DNA from: an uncultured Coriobacteriaceae bacterium
Lineage (GTDB): Bacteria; Actinomycetota; Coriobacteriia; Coriobacteriales; Coriobacteriaceae
Assembly (NCBI GenBank): GCA_944320725.1
Contig: CALUIM010000003.1
Location: 1 to 64,000 of the forward strand
DNA: 64,000 nt
Direction: 5' to 3'
The notes below the pieces were generated by a model. It saw only the letters and a list, made by a program, of their open reading frames with translations, made no database searches and was not told where the DNA came from. A program made the position numbers and the translations under genes. Numbering within the stretch: position 1 is the stretch's first letter; each line of letters begins with the position of its first letter. Shown here piece by piece: positions 43,859-53,614 of this stretch.

Positions 43859-46800
43859 CTAGCGTGCGCGCCGCCACGTTTTGAGGGCGAGCGCGATGCC
43901 ACCGCCGAGGAGCGCTAGGCCGATGGAGCCTACTGTCGCTGCGAGGGCGTCAATCTCGATGTCGCTGGTTGCGGCGAGCGTGCCCGCATCGGGGCGTTGT
44001 GCGGGTGTGTTCGAGGTGTTTGCATGGGGAGCACTGTTCTCGTTGTCTGCCGCACTGGATTCGTTGTCGTCGGGCTGGTTGGCTGGGGGCGTGGGATTGG
44101 TGGCGTTGCCGGTATCGGATGAGCTGTCGCCTCCGGGCTCATCGCCGCCTTGGTCGGGCTGGTTGGTGCCGCCGTCTTCACCGTGGTCCGGCTCTTCGCT
44201 GGCGCGGGTAAACACGAAGGCGCCGTTGTTGCCCAGTCGCGCTGCCAGCGCGACGCCGTTATCGGAGGCCGACACCGAGAAGGTCCGCGCATACGGTGCT
44301 GTTTGCGTGGCATTTTCCTGCTTGGCAACCACGCTCGAAGATGCGCTCGGTGCAAGGGGCGTGCCTGCATTCAGCTCGTATTGCCCACGTTCGCCCACGT
44401 GCCATGAGGCGCCGCCGTCGGTTGGGGTGGTGTATGCCCTAACGATTTGCACCTGCTCTGCCACCGCGGGCTCATCGATAGACGAGAAGCGCACCTCGTA
44501 GGCATCCTGCACGTAGTAATAGGTTGCTCCGGCGACGGGTTCGCTCGTGAGGGGCGCGAGCTGATTGGGGGCGGGAAGCTCGCCGTCGCCACGTGAGGTG
44601 CCCGGCGCGAACTCGAACAGCGGCGTATCGGCGGTAAGCGTGTATGCGCTGCCCGTGGTAGCTGCGCGTCCGTTTGCGGCTGCTCGTGCGTTCAGGACAC
44701 CGCCCGATCCCTCAACCGCGCCTGCGGGCACGATGGGGCTGCCATCGGCGCCCGCGACCAGTGCGCCGCCAAGCTCCTGCTCGAGCGCGTTGAAATCGAG
44801 CTCCTCGCCCGCGCGGATCCGGTCGAGCACCGCTCGCACTTCAGGGCGCGGCGCGACTTCGTACATCAGCCGCACAGGAGCAAGGTTCTCGGTAGCGTCG
44901 AGCGCCATGCTCGCCGATCCGTCGCGCGCGATGGTCACGCTCGCGCGAAGCGCCGGCACGGCATCGGCGGGAATGGAGAGCAGCACGGTTTGCTGCGCGG
45001 TGGCAAGATCGGTTTCGACCATGACGTAGAAGTCGTAGAGTGCCACATCGCCGCCGGTATAGGGGTTGGGCAGGTTGCCAATGTAGAAATATGTGTCGCA
45101 GATCGCCGTGGCACCGCGGTCGCGCGCCGCCTGGATGTTCTCGGCCTCCTCGCCCGATGCGGCACCGGCAACCGCCGCGTCGAGCTCTGCCTGCGAGGCG
45201 AAGCTGTAGGGCGTGCTCCCGTCGGGCACCATCTGGTGGTCGCTATCAACGTAGTAGGCCACGCGGTTGGAGTACGAGGAGGAATTCTCGTATGCCATTT
45301 GACCATCGAGTTTTGCCTGATAAAAGAGGTCATATGCCGCATAACCCAAGTTGTAGCGCGCGTTGATGCTGCGCACGAGGTAGTCGAACTCGTGGGTGGC
45401 GCCGGAGAGGTCGCTGGGATCGTCGAGGCTCATGGTGACCGCGGCCGCCGCAAGCGAGCCGTCGAGCATCGTGGTGCCGTAGCGAATGCCGCGCACGCTT
45501 TCCACCGACATGCCCGCGCCAATCACATCGCTCGCCTCGATGCGGGTTCCGCCGGCAAGCGTTGCCTGCGCGTTGACCGGCGAGATGTAGGAGATGCCGA
45601 GCATCGCGTCGGTTGCGGCGGCAAACGCCCAGTTGATGGCCGAGGCGCTGCGGGCGGGGTAGTAACGGTCGACGCAGCTTATCGCGGTGGGGTCTTGGCT
45701 GTCGAGCAGTCCATCGACGACGGGCAAGGTGACGTTTTTTGACTCGAGGCCGCGCTTGCCGGATCCGTAGAGCGCGAGCTCGACGCTGTGCTCGCCGTTC
45801 GCCTCAGCCGCTGCGTACCCCTCGGCAGCATCCGAGATGTTCTGGCTTAGATCGACGGTGCTCCCGCCCACGTTGGCTGTGAGCTGATGCGCCGCTTGCT
45901 GCTCGGCGGTCTCGAGCAGATAGGCGCCGGCATCGGTAGTGTCGATGCCGGTAGTGTAGATTGTGAGCGGATGCTCGGCACCATACGCAGCTTCGATGCG
46001 CTGCTCAACACTGCGCATGGTCAACATGGTCGCAAACAACGCGTCGGTTCCATAGCCTGTGTCGTGGCTATTGGGAAGCGGGCCCATGAAGTTGGTTGCT
46101 TCGCCGGTGTAGGCGGGCGGCGCGGCGATAGCGGTGTTTGCCATGGGCGGGGTCTCGATGCCCATGATAACGAGGCTGGGCGTGCGGTTGTCTGTCCCTT
46201 TCGCGGAGCCCTGCACAAGTTGCTCGCCGGCGAGATAGAGTGCGCGCTGCAGGTACGAGCCACCGCCGAGTTGGCCGTCCTGCGTGGTCGCGCCGCCCGC
46301 GCCGTCGTCGCGCGCCGTGGCCGTGACGCGCATCGTTGCTGCATCCGGATCATAGGCAAGATACGTCCCGTCGCTGGCGGGATCGTATGAGGCAAGCGGC
46401 ATGAGCACCGTGGCGTTAGCCGTGTATCCCACGACCGCAACACGTGCCTCGCTTGCGCCGCCGCCCTGGGTGAGCACGCGCCCAATCGCCTCATTGAGCG
46501 CGGAGACCAGGTAGGCGGCATGCGCCTGGTCGGCGTAGCGCATGTCGGCGAGCATGCGGTTGAGGCTCACGACGAAGACCACATCGTGAGCGGTGTCGCT
46601 CTCCTGACGTATCGAGGCGGCAGATGCGATCGCCGAGATGCCCACCATGAAGTCGTTTTCGGGGTCGTTGAGTGCAAGGTCGCCCATCCCGGCTTGCGCG
46701 AGCTCGTCGTCCGTTGCCCAGACCGATTTATCAACCCAGATGCGCCCCGCTTGATCGGTGCTATAGGTGTCTGAGTTTCCGCCGCTGGCAAGAGCGCTGC

Positions 46801-46987
46801 GCCAGCTTCCAGAGGTATCGGGGTCGGCCATCTTTTCAACGCCGGTTATAGCTTGCGTGTCTGATTGCGTTGCGGCCTGCGCGGGCGCTGCATGGGGGAA
46901 CGCAAGCGCGCATAAGGTGAGCGCGAGCGCGAGTAGGGCAAGTGCGGGGGTGCGGAAGCGCAGGAAAGAACGGTTGGAATGCGACAT
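43859..46987 (-). CDS. large surface-anchored VWA-like protein
   Basis: A 1042-residue extracytoplasmic protein. A signal peptide (LALLALALTLCALAFPHA) ends near APAQA-ATQ at about residue 39. A von Willebrand A-like region starts at HDVVFVVSLNRMLADMRYA near 130, but the DxSxS metal site is replaced by VSLNRM. The C-terminal ~120 residues are an Asp/Glu/Asn/Pro-rich stalk, a membrane helix (TVGSIGLALLGGGIALAL) and a basic KTWRRAR tail. No LPxTG precedes the helix; the text there is RPDAGTLAATSD. It resembles pilus-tip or surface adhesins in layout; function is inference. Monocistronic. Confidence 0.82.
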   Translation of the reverse strand: MSHSNRSFLRFRTPALALLALALTLCALAFPHAAPAQAATQSDTQAITGVEKMADPDTSGSWRSALASGGNSDTYSTDQAGRIWVDKSVWATDDELAQAGMGDLALNDPENDFMVGISAIASAASIRQESDTAHDVVFVVSLNRMLADMRYADQAHAAYLVSALNEAIGRVLTQGGGASEARVAVVGYTANATVLMPLASYDPASDGTYLAYDPDAATMRVTATARDDGAGGATTQDGQLGGGSYLQRALYLAGEQLVQGSAKGTDNRTPSLVIMGIETPPMANTAIAAPPAYTGEATNFMGPLPNSHDTGYGTDALFATMLTMRSVEQRIEAAYGAEHPLTIYTTGIDTTDAGAYLLETAEQQAAHQLTANVGGSTVDLSQNISDAAEGYAAAEANGEHSVELALYGSGKRGLESKNVTLPVVDGLLDSQDPTAISCVDRYYPARSASAINWAFAAATDAMLGISYISPVNAQATLAGGTRIEASDVIGAGMSVESVRGIRYGTTMLDGSLAAAAVTMSLDDPSDLSGATHEFDYLVRSINARYNLGYAAYDLFYQAKLDGQMAYENSSSYSNRVAYYVDSDHQMVPDGSTPYSFASQAELDAAVAGAASGEEAENIQAARDRGATAICDTYFYIGNLPNPYTGGDVALYDFYVMVETDLATAQQTVLLSIPADAVPALRASVTIARDGSASMALDATENLAPVRLMYEVAPRPEVRAVLDRIRAGEELDFNALEQELGGALVAGADGSPIVPAGAVEGSGGVLNARAAANGRAATTGSAYTLTADTPLFEFAPGTSRGDGELPAPNQLAPLTSEPVAGATYYYVQDAYEVRFSSIDEPAVAEQVQIVRAYTTPTDGGASWHVGERGQYELNAGTPLAPSASSSVVAKQENATQTAPYARTFSVSASDNGVALAARLGNNGAFVFTRASEEPDHGEDGGTNQPDQGGDEPGGDSSSDTGNATNPTPPANQPDDNESSAADNENSAPHANTSNTPAQRPDAGTLAATSDIEIDALAATVGSIGLALLGGGIALALKTWRRAR

Positions 46988-47703
46988 GTCGCCTCGATTC
47001 TGCCCGCGCCGGCGGACTGCTGCCAGCGCGGGCCTGGAAAGGGGATGTAGCCCTCAATACCCCGGCATTGCGAAAGACAGGCTCAAGAAACGCTTACGAA
47101 TTGCAAAATGTGGAGCACTTTTTTCGTGGGTTGCTGAGTAGAAAACGATTATGGGATTCGCGAAAGCGCTGGTAGATTCGCTGCGCATGGCGTCTGTCCA
47201 CTTGGCTGAGGGCGAAAAAAGTGCTCCATGTTTAAATAGGGATCCGTGAAGGGTGCGAATGGGCTCTCGCGAGTGTATGAATTGATGTCCAGCCGTTCGT
47301 TCAGGGGAGTTAGCGTCATGATCGAACGCTTTTTCTGCCTTTTTGGAGCGTCAGAAAAGATTGGGTAAGGTTCAGAGCGCCAGCGCTGAGTATACGCAAC
47401 TTTGGTTGCAAAGAAATCGCAGGTAGAAAGGTTGCCATTTAAATGGCTACTTTGCTGGACCCCTGTTGAATAGAACAAATCTTCAACGGGGCGATTTTGC
47501 GCCATTAATTTGCTTCTACATCGTGGCAATTGTTGCTTCCAAGGAGGCAATTTGTTTCTTAAGTCTGCGAACCCTTGACCGCTGGGAGAGAAAACAGGGA
47601 GTGACGATAGCGTCGCATCATCGAGACCAGACGACTTCTTGCCGCCCGGTCTCTTGGGCATTTTGGCATCTGTTGCTACGTGTAGTGACTGTCGGAGGTT
47701 TTG
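46988..47703. other. AT-richer spacer without a convincing gene
   Basis: This 716-base gap is lower in GC than the rest of the window. It holds the inverted repeat at 47111-47228 and a perfect 14-base palindrome GCCATTTAAATGGC at 47434-47447. A 170-codon frame on the minus strand (47149-47661) has no ribosome binding site, no recognisable family and unusual composition. It borders the toxin-antitoxin module and may be acquired DNA. Confidence 0.5.
47111..47228. repeat. 16-bp inverted repeat
   Basis: TGGAGCACTTTTTTCG (47111-47126) and its exact complement (47213-47228) enclose 86 bases. The layout is like the 35.8 kb repeat (arms around about 100 bases, GTGC at the outer part), though the arm sequences differ. 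Confidence 0.6.
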
Positions 47704-48129
47704 CTATTTCTCATTCGAGAGCGTTGCCAAAGCTTCCAAGGCAGTTTGTTTGGGAATGTGGGAATGTCGAAACGCCATTTTGTCGTACGTTATGATCGCG
47801 TCGACTTCGAGTGCTTCAGCTGCGGCCCGAACAAGACCGTCTTCATAATCGGGCTCGTCTGATGCAAGCGCACTTGTAATAAGGCCGTCTGTGAGATCAA
47901 CCAATTCAAAGACTTCGGCGGCAGTTGCGATACAGGATCGCGCGGTCTTCTCGTCCATATAGTGCACGTGCAGCGCGTAATACACCTCATTAAGGCATGA
48001 AGAAAGAATAAACACGCTGTAGTCGCATTCGAATACTGTTTGTAAAAAGGTGCTGACCTCGGCGTTTTTGGGCGAGTTTGGATGAAGCCAGTAGACAAGG
48101 GCGTTGGAATCAAGCAGAAAGGATTTCAT
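47704..48129 (-). CDS. PIN domain toxin (VapC type)
   Basis: A 141-residue PIN-domain ribonuclease. The four acidic metal ligands are in place: Asp7 (FLLDSNALVYWL), Glu48 (SCLNEVYYAL), Asp97 (DYEDGLVRAAAE) and Asp116 (IITYDKMAF). It overlaps the upstream antitoxin gene by 20 bases, the usual coupling of toxin-antitoxin pairs. Base composition is lower in GC than the flanks, consistent with acquisition. RNA target unknown. Confidence 0.9.
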   Translation of the reverse strand: MKSFLLDSNALVYWLHPNSPKNAEVSTFLQTVFECDYSVFILSSCLNEVYYALHVHYMDEKTARSCIATAAEVFELVDLTDGLITSALASDEPDYEDGLVRAAAEALEVDAIITYDKMAFRHSHIPKQTALEALATLSNEK

Positions 48130-48412
48130 GGCTGCGTGCTTCCTTTCCTGCTTGGATTAGATCGTCTGCCGTAGTGTCCTGCTGCCAGGCGGGTAGGGAG
48201 GACTTCAGGGCTTGGATGTTGGCTTGCGCGCGCAGCCATGTTTCAAGTTTTGAGTGTGTGTACGGTTTTTTGAAACGAATGACGATAACGCCTTCGCGCG
48301 GCGAGTCCATATCGTAGGCATCTCCCACGTTCGCACTGGCCTTTTTGCGCAGGACACTGGGGATGAACGCTGCGGCGCTGTTCCCTACTTTCGTAAGTGA
48401 TGCGGTTACCAT
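48110..48412 (-). CDS. AbrB/MazE-type antitoxin (VapB type)
   Basis: A 100-residue antitoxin. The first half is a swapped-hairpin DNA-binding domain (SLTKVGNSAAAFIPSVLRKK, VGDAYDMDSP), the second half a flexible helix that should wrap the PIN toxin. AAGGAAGG lies six bases before ATG 48412. Fourteen bases further upstream is a 28-base perfect palindrome, the likely binding site for autoregulation by the complex. Confidence 0.88.
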   Translation of the reverse strand: MVTASLTKVGNSAAAFIPSVLRKKASANVGDAYDMDSPREGVIVIRFKKPYTHSKLETWLRAQANIQALKSSLPAWQQDTTADDLIQAGKEARSHEILSA

Positions 48413-48425
48413 CGCAAGCCTTCCT

Positions 48426-48453
48426 TTATATGTTTAACGCGTTAAACATATAA
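48426..48453 (-). promoter_or_regulatory. 28-bp palindromic operator of the toxin-antitoxin module
   Basis: A perfect palindrome whose half is TTATATGTTTAACG. On the minus strand TATTAT (48449-48454) overlaps its upstream end and could be the -10 box, so binding would block transcription. Confidence 0.75.
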
Positions 48454-48582
48454 TACCCCGTCCGCGTGCCTTCATGCGGATGGTGCCGATTGAGGTGTTT
48501 GGGCGAGCTTCGCAGCGCGTGTGGCGCGTGTCCACATGGGCGGGTAGACTGAGGGGAGTGAATTCGAGAGAGGAAACCTCCT

Positions 48583-51351
48583 ATGTCAGATAGCCCCGCA
48601 GTCGCGCCCCGCCGCATCTTTGCCGTCGTCGATGGCAACTCGCTCATGCACCGTGCTTTCCATGCCGTGCCGCCCACCATGAACGCGCCGGATGGCCGGC
48701 CCACCAACGCCGTCTTCGGCTTTCTGAACATGTTCCTCAAGATGGTCGACGCCTTTCATCCGGACGGCGTGGCCGTGGCGTTCGACAAGGGCCGTCCGCG
48801 CGTGCGCATGGAGATGCTGCCGCAATACAAGGCCCAGCGTCCGCCCACCGATCCCGACCTGCGCCAGCAGTTTCCCATGATCAAGGAGCTGCTCGCCGGC
48901 CTCTCGATTCCCATTCTGGAGGCCGAGGGCTGGGAGGGCGACGACATTCTGGGCACGCTCGCCCGTATCGGCGAGGCGGCAGGTTGCGACATGTACCTCA
49001 TCACCGGTGACCGCGACATGTATCAGCTTTCCACCGAGCACGTGAAGATCGTGGGCACTAAAAAGGGTCTCTCCGACGTTCAGATCATGACGCCCGAGAC
49101 GGTGGAGGATCTCTACCACGGCATCACGCCCGCGCTCGTCCCCGATTTCTACGGCCTCAAGGGCGACAGCTCCGATAACATCCCCGGCGTCCCGGGCATT
49201 GGCCCCAAGAAGGCGAGCGCGCTCATTGCACAGTATGGCTCGCTCGACGAGGTCATCGCGCATGCCGACGAGGTGAAGGGCAAGATGGGCGAGAATCTGC
49301 GCGCACACATCGACGATGCGCTGCTCTCGCGCAAGGTCGCGACGATTCAGACGAATGCCCCGATCGAGCTTGATTTCGACACCGTGCAGTTCCCGGCGTT
49401 CGATGCCCAGGCGGTGGGCGAGGCGCTCGGCGCGCTGGGCATCATGTCGATGCAGAATCGCTTCCTGGCGCTTATCGACGCCGGCGAGGGCGCGGCTGCG
49501 CCGGCCGAGCTCGAGTTGCCCGAGGTCACCGTGGTGCGCGCAGAGGAAGCCGAAGCGCTTGAGGCCGCGCTCGCACAGGTGCGTGCCGCTGTTGAGGAGG
49601 GCGCTTGGATCGCCGCTGTGGTGGATGACGACAAAGAGCCCGACGCACTCTTTGGGCTTACCCGCACGCTGTGGCTCGCGCTGCCCGAGGTGCTCATTGC
49701 GATCGAAGAGCCCGAGGGTGCGCTGGCCCCGACGGCACAGCTGGCAGGTATCGATTGCTCTCACGGTGTGATCGCTGGGGTGCTCACGTACCTGCTTGCG
49801 TGCGGGCATGTTGCGTCGCCCGATAGCAAGGCGTTGCTGCACGAGCTCTCACCGGTCGATTCGAGCGAGCCCGAGCTGCTCGACCCGCTCGCGGTGGATG
49901 CGTCACGCATCTTCGATACCAGCATCGCTGCGTACCTGCTCGATTCCGTGCGTTCGAGCTTCGATGACGCGTATATTGCCGATACCTACTTGGGCGTTCC
50001 CGTGCCGCTGGTCCGCGGCGACGAAGGCGCGCCAGACGATGCTCCCGCGCCGGCGGCCCGCACCGCCACGGTGGCGCGCCGCGCGGTCGAGCCCTTGGCA
50101 GCGGCGCTTCAGCGCGACGGCGCTGTCGAGATCTTCGAGCAGATCGAGATGCCGCTCGTGTTGGTGCTTGCGGCGATGGAGCGCACCGGCATGCTTGTCG
50201 ACCCTGCGCGCCTCGCTGCGATGTCGGAGAAACTCTCCGGCGAGATCGACGAGCTGGCCGCCCGCATTCGCGAGCTGGCTGGCGATGGCGATTTCAACAT
50301 CGGCAGCCCCATGCAGCTCTCGCATGTCCTGTTCGACGTGCTGCGCCTGCCCACGCGCGGCCTCAAGAAGACGCAGCGCGGCTACTATTCAACAAACGCC
50401 CGCGTGCTCGAGGAGCTTGCTCGCGACCACGAGATCGTGCGCCTCATTCTCGATTGGCGCGAGAAAACCAAGATCAAGAGCACGTACCTCGATACGCTGG
50501 GGCCGCTGCGTCGCGGCGACGGCCGGGTGCACACCACCTACAACCAGACCATTACCGCCACGGGCCGTCTCTCGAGTTCGAACCCCAACCTCCAGAACAT
50601 CCCCACGCGCTCCGAGCTGGGCCACACCGTAAAGACGGCCTTCTCGGCGGGTGAGGGCAGCGTCTTTCTGGCGGTGGACTACAGCCAGATCGAGCTCAGG
50701 CTCCTGGCGCACCTTTCGGGCGACGAGCACCTGGTTGCTGCCTTCAACGAGGGCGAGGATTTCCATGCCGAGACCGCGGCCCGCGTCTTCGGCGTTCCCG
50801 TCGAGGAGGTTACGCCGGCGCTGCGCAGCCGTGCCAAGGCGGTGAACTTTGGCATCGTGTACGGCCAACAGGCATACGGCCTCTCGCAGTCGCTCGATAT
50901 CCCCATGGCCGAGGCGCGCGAGATGATCGAGGCGTATTTCGAGGCGTATCCCGGCGTGCGCCGCTATCTCGACCAGACGGTCGCCGACGCCAAGCGCACG
51001 GGCTATGCCGAGACCATGTACGGCCGGCGCCGTCCCATCCCGGAGCTCAAGATGCGCAATCCCGCGCAGCGCGCCTTCGGTGAGCGCACGGCCATGAACC
51101 ACCCCATGCAGGGCAGCGCCGCCGATATCATCAAGATCGCCATGGTGCGCGTCGCACGCCGCCTGCGCGAGGAGGGCTTTGCCGCCCGCATGATCTTGCA
51201 GGTGCACGACGAACTCGATTTTGAGTGCCCCGAGGCCGAGATCGAGTGGCTTTCGGCGATGGTGCGCGAGGAGATGGAGGGCGTCGCGGCGCTTCGCGTG
51301 CCGCTGGTGGCCGAGGTTTCCTATGGCGTCACGTGGGCCGAGGCGAAGTAG
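48583..51351 (+). CDS. polA: DNA polymerase I
   Basis: Pol I, 922 residues. The 5' nuclease domain (1-300) has its acid ligands in VVDGNSLMHRAF, WEGDDILGTLA and GDRDMYQL, and an HhH motif GVPGIGPKKA. The middle 3'-5' exonuclease domain is present but degenerate: no DxE site is seen, only VVDDDKEPDALFG. The polymerase domain is intact: DYSQIELRLLAHLSGD (motif A), RSRAKAVNFGIVYGQ (motif B), and QVHDELDFE (motif C). It should act in Okazaki fragment maturation and repair without proofreading. The start is ATG 48583; GAGAGAGGAAACCTCC precedes it. Confidence 0.96.
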   Translation: MSDSPAVAPRRIFAVVDGNSLMHRAFHAVPPTMNAPDGRPTNAVFGFLNMFLKMVDAFHPDGVAVAFDKGRPRVRMEMLPQYKAQRPPTDPDLRQQFPMIKELLAGLSIPILEAEGWEGDDILGTLARIGEAAGCDMYLITGDRDMYQLSTEHVKIVGTKKGLSDVQIMTPETVEDLYHGITPALVPDFYGLKGDSSDNIPGVPGIGPKKASALIAQYGSLDEVIAHADEVKGKMGENLRAHIDDALLSRKVATIQTNAPIELDFDTVQFPAFDAQAVGEALGALGIMSMQNRFLALIDAGEGAAAPAELELPEVTVVRAEEAEALEAALAQVRAAVEEGAWIAAVVDDDKEPDALFGLTRTLWLALPEVLIAIEEPEGALAPTAQLAGIDCSHGVIAGVLTYLLACGHVASPDSKALLHELSPVDSSEPELLDPLAVDASRIFDTSIAAYLLDSVRSSFDDAYIADTYLGVPVPLVRGDEGAPDDAPAPAARTATVARRAVEPLAAALQRDGAVEIFEQIEMPLVLVLAAMERTGMLVDPARLAAMSEKLSGEIDELAARIRELAGDGDFNIGSPMQLSHVLFDVLRLPTRGLKKTQRGYYSTNARVLEELARDHEIVRLILDWREKTKIKSTYLDTLGPLRRGDGRVHTTYNQTITATGRLSSSNPNLQNIPTRSELGHTVKTAFSAGEGSVFLAVDYSQIELRLLAHLSGDEHLVAAFNEGEDFHAETAARVFGVPVEEVTPALRSRAKAVNFGIVYGQQAYGLSQSLDIPMAEAREMIEAYFEAYPGVRRYLDQTVADAKRTGYAETMYGRRRPIPELKMRNPAQRAFGERTAMNHPMQGSAADIIKIAMVRVARRLREEGFAARMILQVHDELDFECPEAEIEWLSAMVREEMEGVAALRVPLVAEVSYGVTWAEAK

Positions 51352-51465
51352 CGCGCGGTGTCATGCGCCAGTGTCGCACATGACGTATAATTTCGAAGGC
51401 CCGCGTAAGCGGGGGGCATATGGATATATTGGGCTTTACCTGCGTAACCATGGAGGATACGATAC

Positions 51466-52323
51466 ATGATCACTCTTCCCACGTTGCATGACGACGACCT
51501 TTCTCGCGTGAAGGTTATCGCGAGCGATATGGATTGCACGCTGCTGGCCGACGATGGCTCGATGCCGCCGCATATGTTCGAGCGCATCGCCGCGCTCGAC
51601 GAGGTGGGCGTTATCTTCTGTGCGGCAAGCGGCCGGCCGAGCTATACCCTGCATGACATGTTCGAGCCCGTGCTCGACCATGCGGCCTACCTCTCCGACA
51701 ACGGCGCGGCGATCGCCTGCCGCGGCGAGCTCATCTTCAAGGACCTCATCGACGTGCCCACCTATCACGAGCTCATCGACTTCTCGCTCGCCGACGGCCG
51801 CGGGTTTCCCACGGTCTGCGGCATCGAGGCGTGCTATGTGGAGCGCAAGTATCGCGACCAGTGGGACACGACGCTGCACAAGTTCTATAAGCGCATCGAG
51901 TACGTTGACAGTTTCGACACGCTCACGGCCGAGGTGAACAAGTACACGGTGTTCTTCCCCAACAACGACGGCGAGGACATCTACGCCGAGACCTACCGGG
52001 ACCGCTGGGGCGCCGATTTCACGGTGACCAATGCCGGTAAGCAGTGGATCGACATCATGAACAAGCATGTCGACAAGGGCCAGGGCCTTGCGCATCTTTG
52101 CGAGTACCTGGGTGTGTCGATGGACGATGCGCTTGCGCTGGGTGACACCTACAACGACATCCCGATGCTCAAGGCGGCGGGGCATGGCTATATCGTGGCC
52201 AACTCCGAGGATCACATGCAGGCGCATGCGAACTTCCAGGCGCCGTCCAACAACGAGCGCGGCGTGGCACAGGTGATCGATGCCGTGCTCGCGGCGCACG
52301 GTGTGACGCCGAGCTGGGCATAA
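51466..52323 (+). CDS. Cof-type HAD family phosphatase
   Basis: A 285-residue HAD IIB phosphatase. The nucleophile motif is VIASDMDCTLLADDG near residue 22, motif II lies in FCAASGRPSYT, and motif IV is ALGDTYNDIPMLKAAG with the invariant GD-xx-ND. The cap domain is of the Cof type. It probably dephosphorylates sugar phosphates or nucleotides. GGAGGATACGATAC precedes the ATG; the MFS gene starts one base after its stop. Confidence 0.92.
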   Translation: MITLPTLHDDDLSRVKVIASDMDCTLLADDGSMPPHMFERIAALDEVGVIFCAASGRPSYTLHDMFEPVLDHAAYLSDNGAAIACRGELIFKDLIDVPTYHELIDFSLADGRGFPTVCGIEACYVERKYRDQWDTTLHKFYKRIEYVDSFDTLTAEVNKYTVFFPNNDGEDIYAETYRDRWGADFTVTNAGKQWIDIMNKHVDKGQGLAHLCEYLGVSMDDALALGDTYNDIPMLKAAGHGYIVANSEDHMQAHANFQAPSNNERGVAQVIDAVLAAHGVTPSWA

Positions 52324-52324
52324 C

Positions 52325-53614
52325 ATGGCGGGTGCGGGCGGCTGGATAGCGCGCGCCGAAGCGCACGCGGGGCTGCCCCGCGGCACGGTGGCGCTCATTG
52401 CCGTCCGCTTCTTGCTGTACCTGGGCGTTCAGGCGTCGTATTTCATTGGAATCATCGGCGCGCTTGCCTATCAGACCGATGCCACCACGGTCGATCTGGC
52501 GTGTGCGGTGGGCGTGTTCAACCTGTTTATCATTGCCGGCAACGCCGCGGGTGGCTCGCTGCTCGACGTGCGTGGCCCGCGCATGCATACCGTCGTTGCC
52601 CTGTTCGTGGCGTTTGCGTCGTGCCTTGCCTTTCAGTTGGTGGAGGTTGATGTGGGCGCGGTGCTCGTTATGGGGGCGGCCTTCGGATTTGCCACGGGTG
52701 TGGGCTTTGCCTATCTCAGTTCGTACCCTGCCTACCTTTCTGCCGATGCCGATGAGCTCAAACGTGTGAACGCGCTGCTCTCGGTGGTCTCGAACGGCGC
52801 GGTGGTGCTGGGCCCCGCCGTGGGCGGCATCATCGCTGCGGTGCTGTCCGCGCAGCGGGTGTTTCTCTTCTCGGCATGCTGCGCCGCCGCTGCGGTGATT
52901 CCTGCCATCCGTTTGCTTGCGCACGCGCGGGGGCGGCGCGGGCGCGCTGCTGCGGCAGACGAAGCCGCACCGGTAGCGCCGCGCGGCAGCTTTGCCGAGT
53001 CGGCACGCACGGTGCTGGCGCATCCTTCGCTTGCGCTCTTGTTCTGGGTGGGCGTGCTGGCCTATGCGGGCTACGGCGCGCTCGATCCGCTCGAGTCGCT
53101 CTACTACCGCGATGTGCTCGCCGTCGATATCTCCTGGATGGGATGGCTTTCGAGCGCTGCGGGCGTGGGCAGCGTAACGGGCGCCGTGATCGCGATGCGC
53201 CTGCCGCGCCGCGTGGTGAACGTGCGCACGCTGCTGATCCTCATCGCCTTCGAAGGGCTCGCATGCTGGCTGTATGTGGGAACGCCCTACGTTGCGTGCG
53301 CGCTCACGGGGCAGCTGTTGCTGGGTGCGGCGTTCGGTATGGTCACGCCCCTCACGAACACGCTCGTCCAGATGCATGCGCCGTTGCATGTCTTGGGGCG
53401 CGTCAACTCGGTGATGAACGCAGGTTTCAACGGGGCGGGCGTGCTGCCACTCCTGGCGGCGCCCGCGCTGGCGGCGATGTTTGGCGTGCAGCAGGTTATG
53501 GTGGGGGCGAGCATCGCGGTGTTCGTGGTCCCCGTGGCCTGCATGGTGCTGCGGCATGCGCAGATCGAGCGACTTGTTGCGGCGGAATGCGTGGGCGAGG
53601 CGCGGCGGGGATAG
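52325..53614 (+). CDS. MFS transporter
   Basis: A 429-residue major facilitator with twelve predicted hydrophobic segments. The loop 2-3 motif appears as AGGSLLDVRGPR, near residue 77, and a central cytoplasmic loop rich in Arg/Ala (residues about 195-225) links the halves. No substrate can be inferred. It starts one base after the HAD gene stop, so the two are translationally linked; a transporter and a phosphatase of one sugar pathway is a possibility. Confidence 0.88.
   Translation: MAGAGGWIARAEAHAGLPRGTVALIAVRFLLYLGVQASYFIGIIGALAYQTDATTVDLACAVGVFNLFIIAGNAAGGSLLDVRGPRMHTVVALFVAFASCLAFQLVEVDVGAVLVMGAAFGFATGVGFAYLSSYPAYLSADADELKRVNALLSVVSNGAVVLGPAVGGIIAAVLSAQRVFLFSACCAAAAVIPAIRLLAHARGRRGRAAAADEAAPVAPRGSFAESARTVLAHPSLALLFWVGVLAYAGYGALDPLESLYYRDVLAVDISWMGWLSSAAGVGSVTGAVIAMRLPRRVVNVRTLLILIAFEGLACWLYVGTPYVACALTGQLLLGAAFGMVTPLTNTLVQMHAPLHVLGRVNSVMNAGFNGAGVLPLLAAPALAAMFGVQQVMVGASIAVFVVPVACMVLRHAQIERLVAAECVGEARRG

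Noticed and set aside
47149-47661. 170-codon frame in the 47 kb spacer
   Set aside because: No ribosome binding site, no recognisable domain, and it crosses an arm of the inverted repeat; composition is not like coding DNA here.
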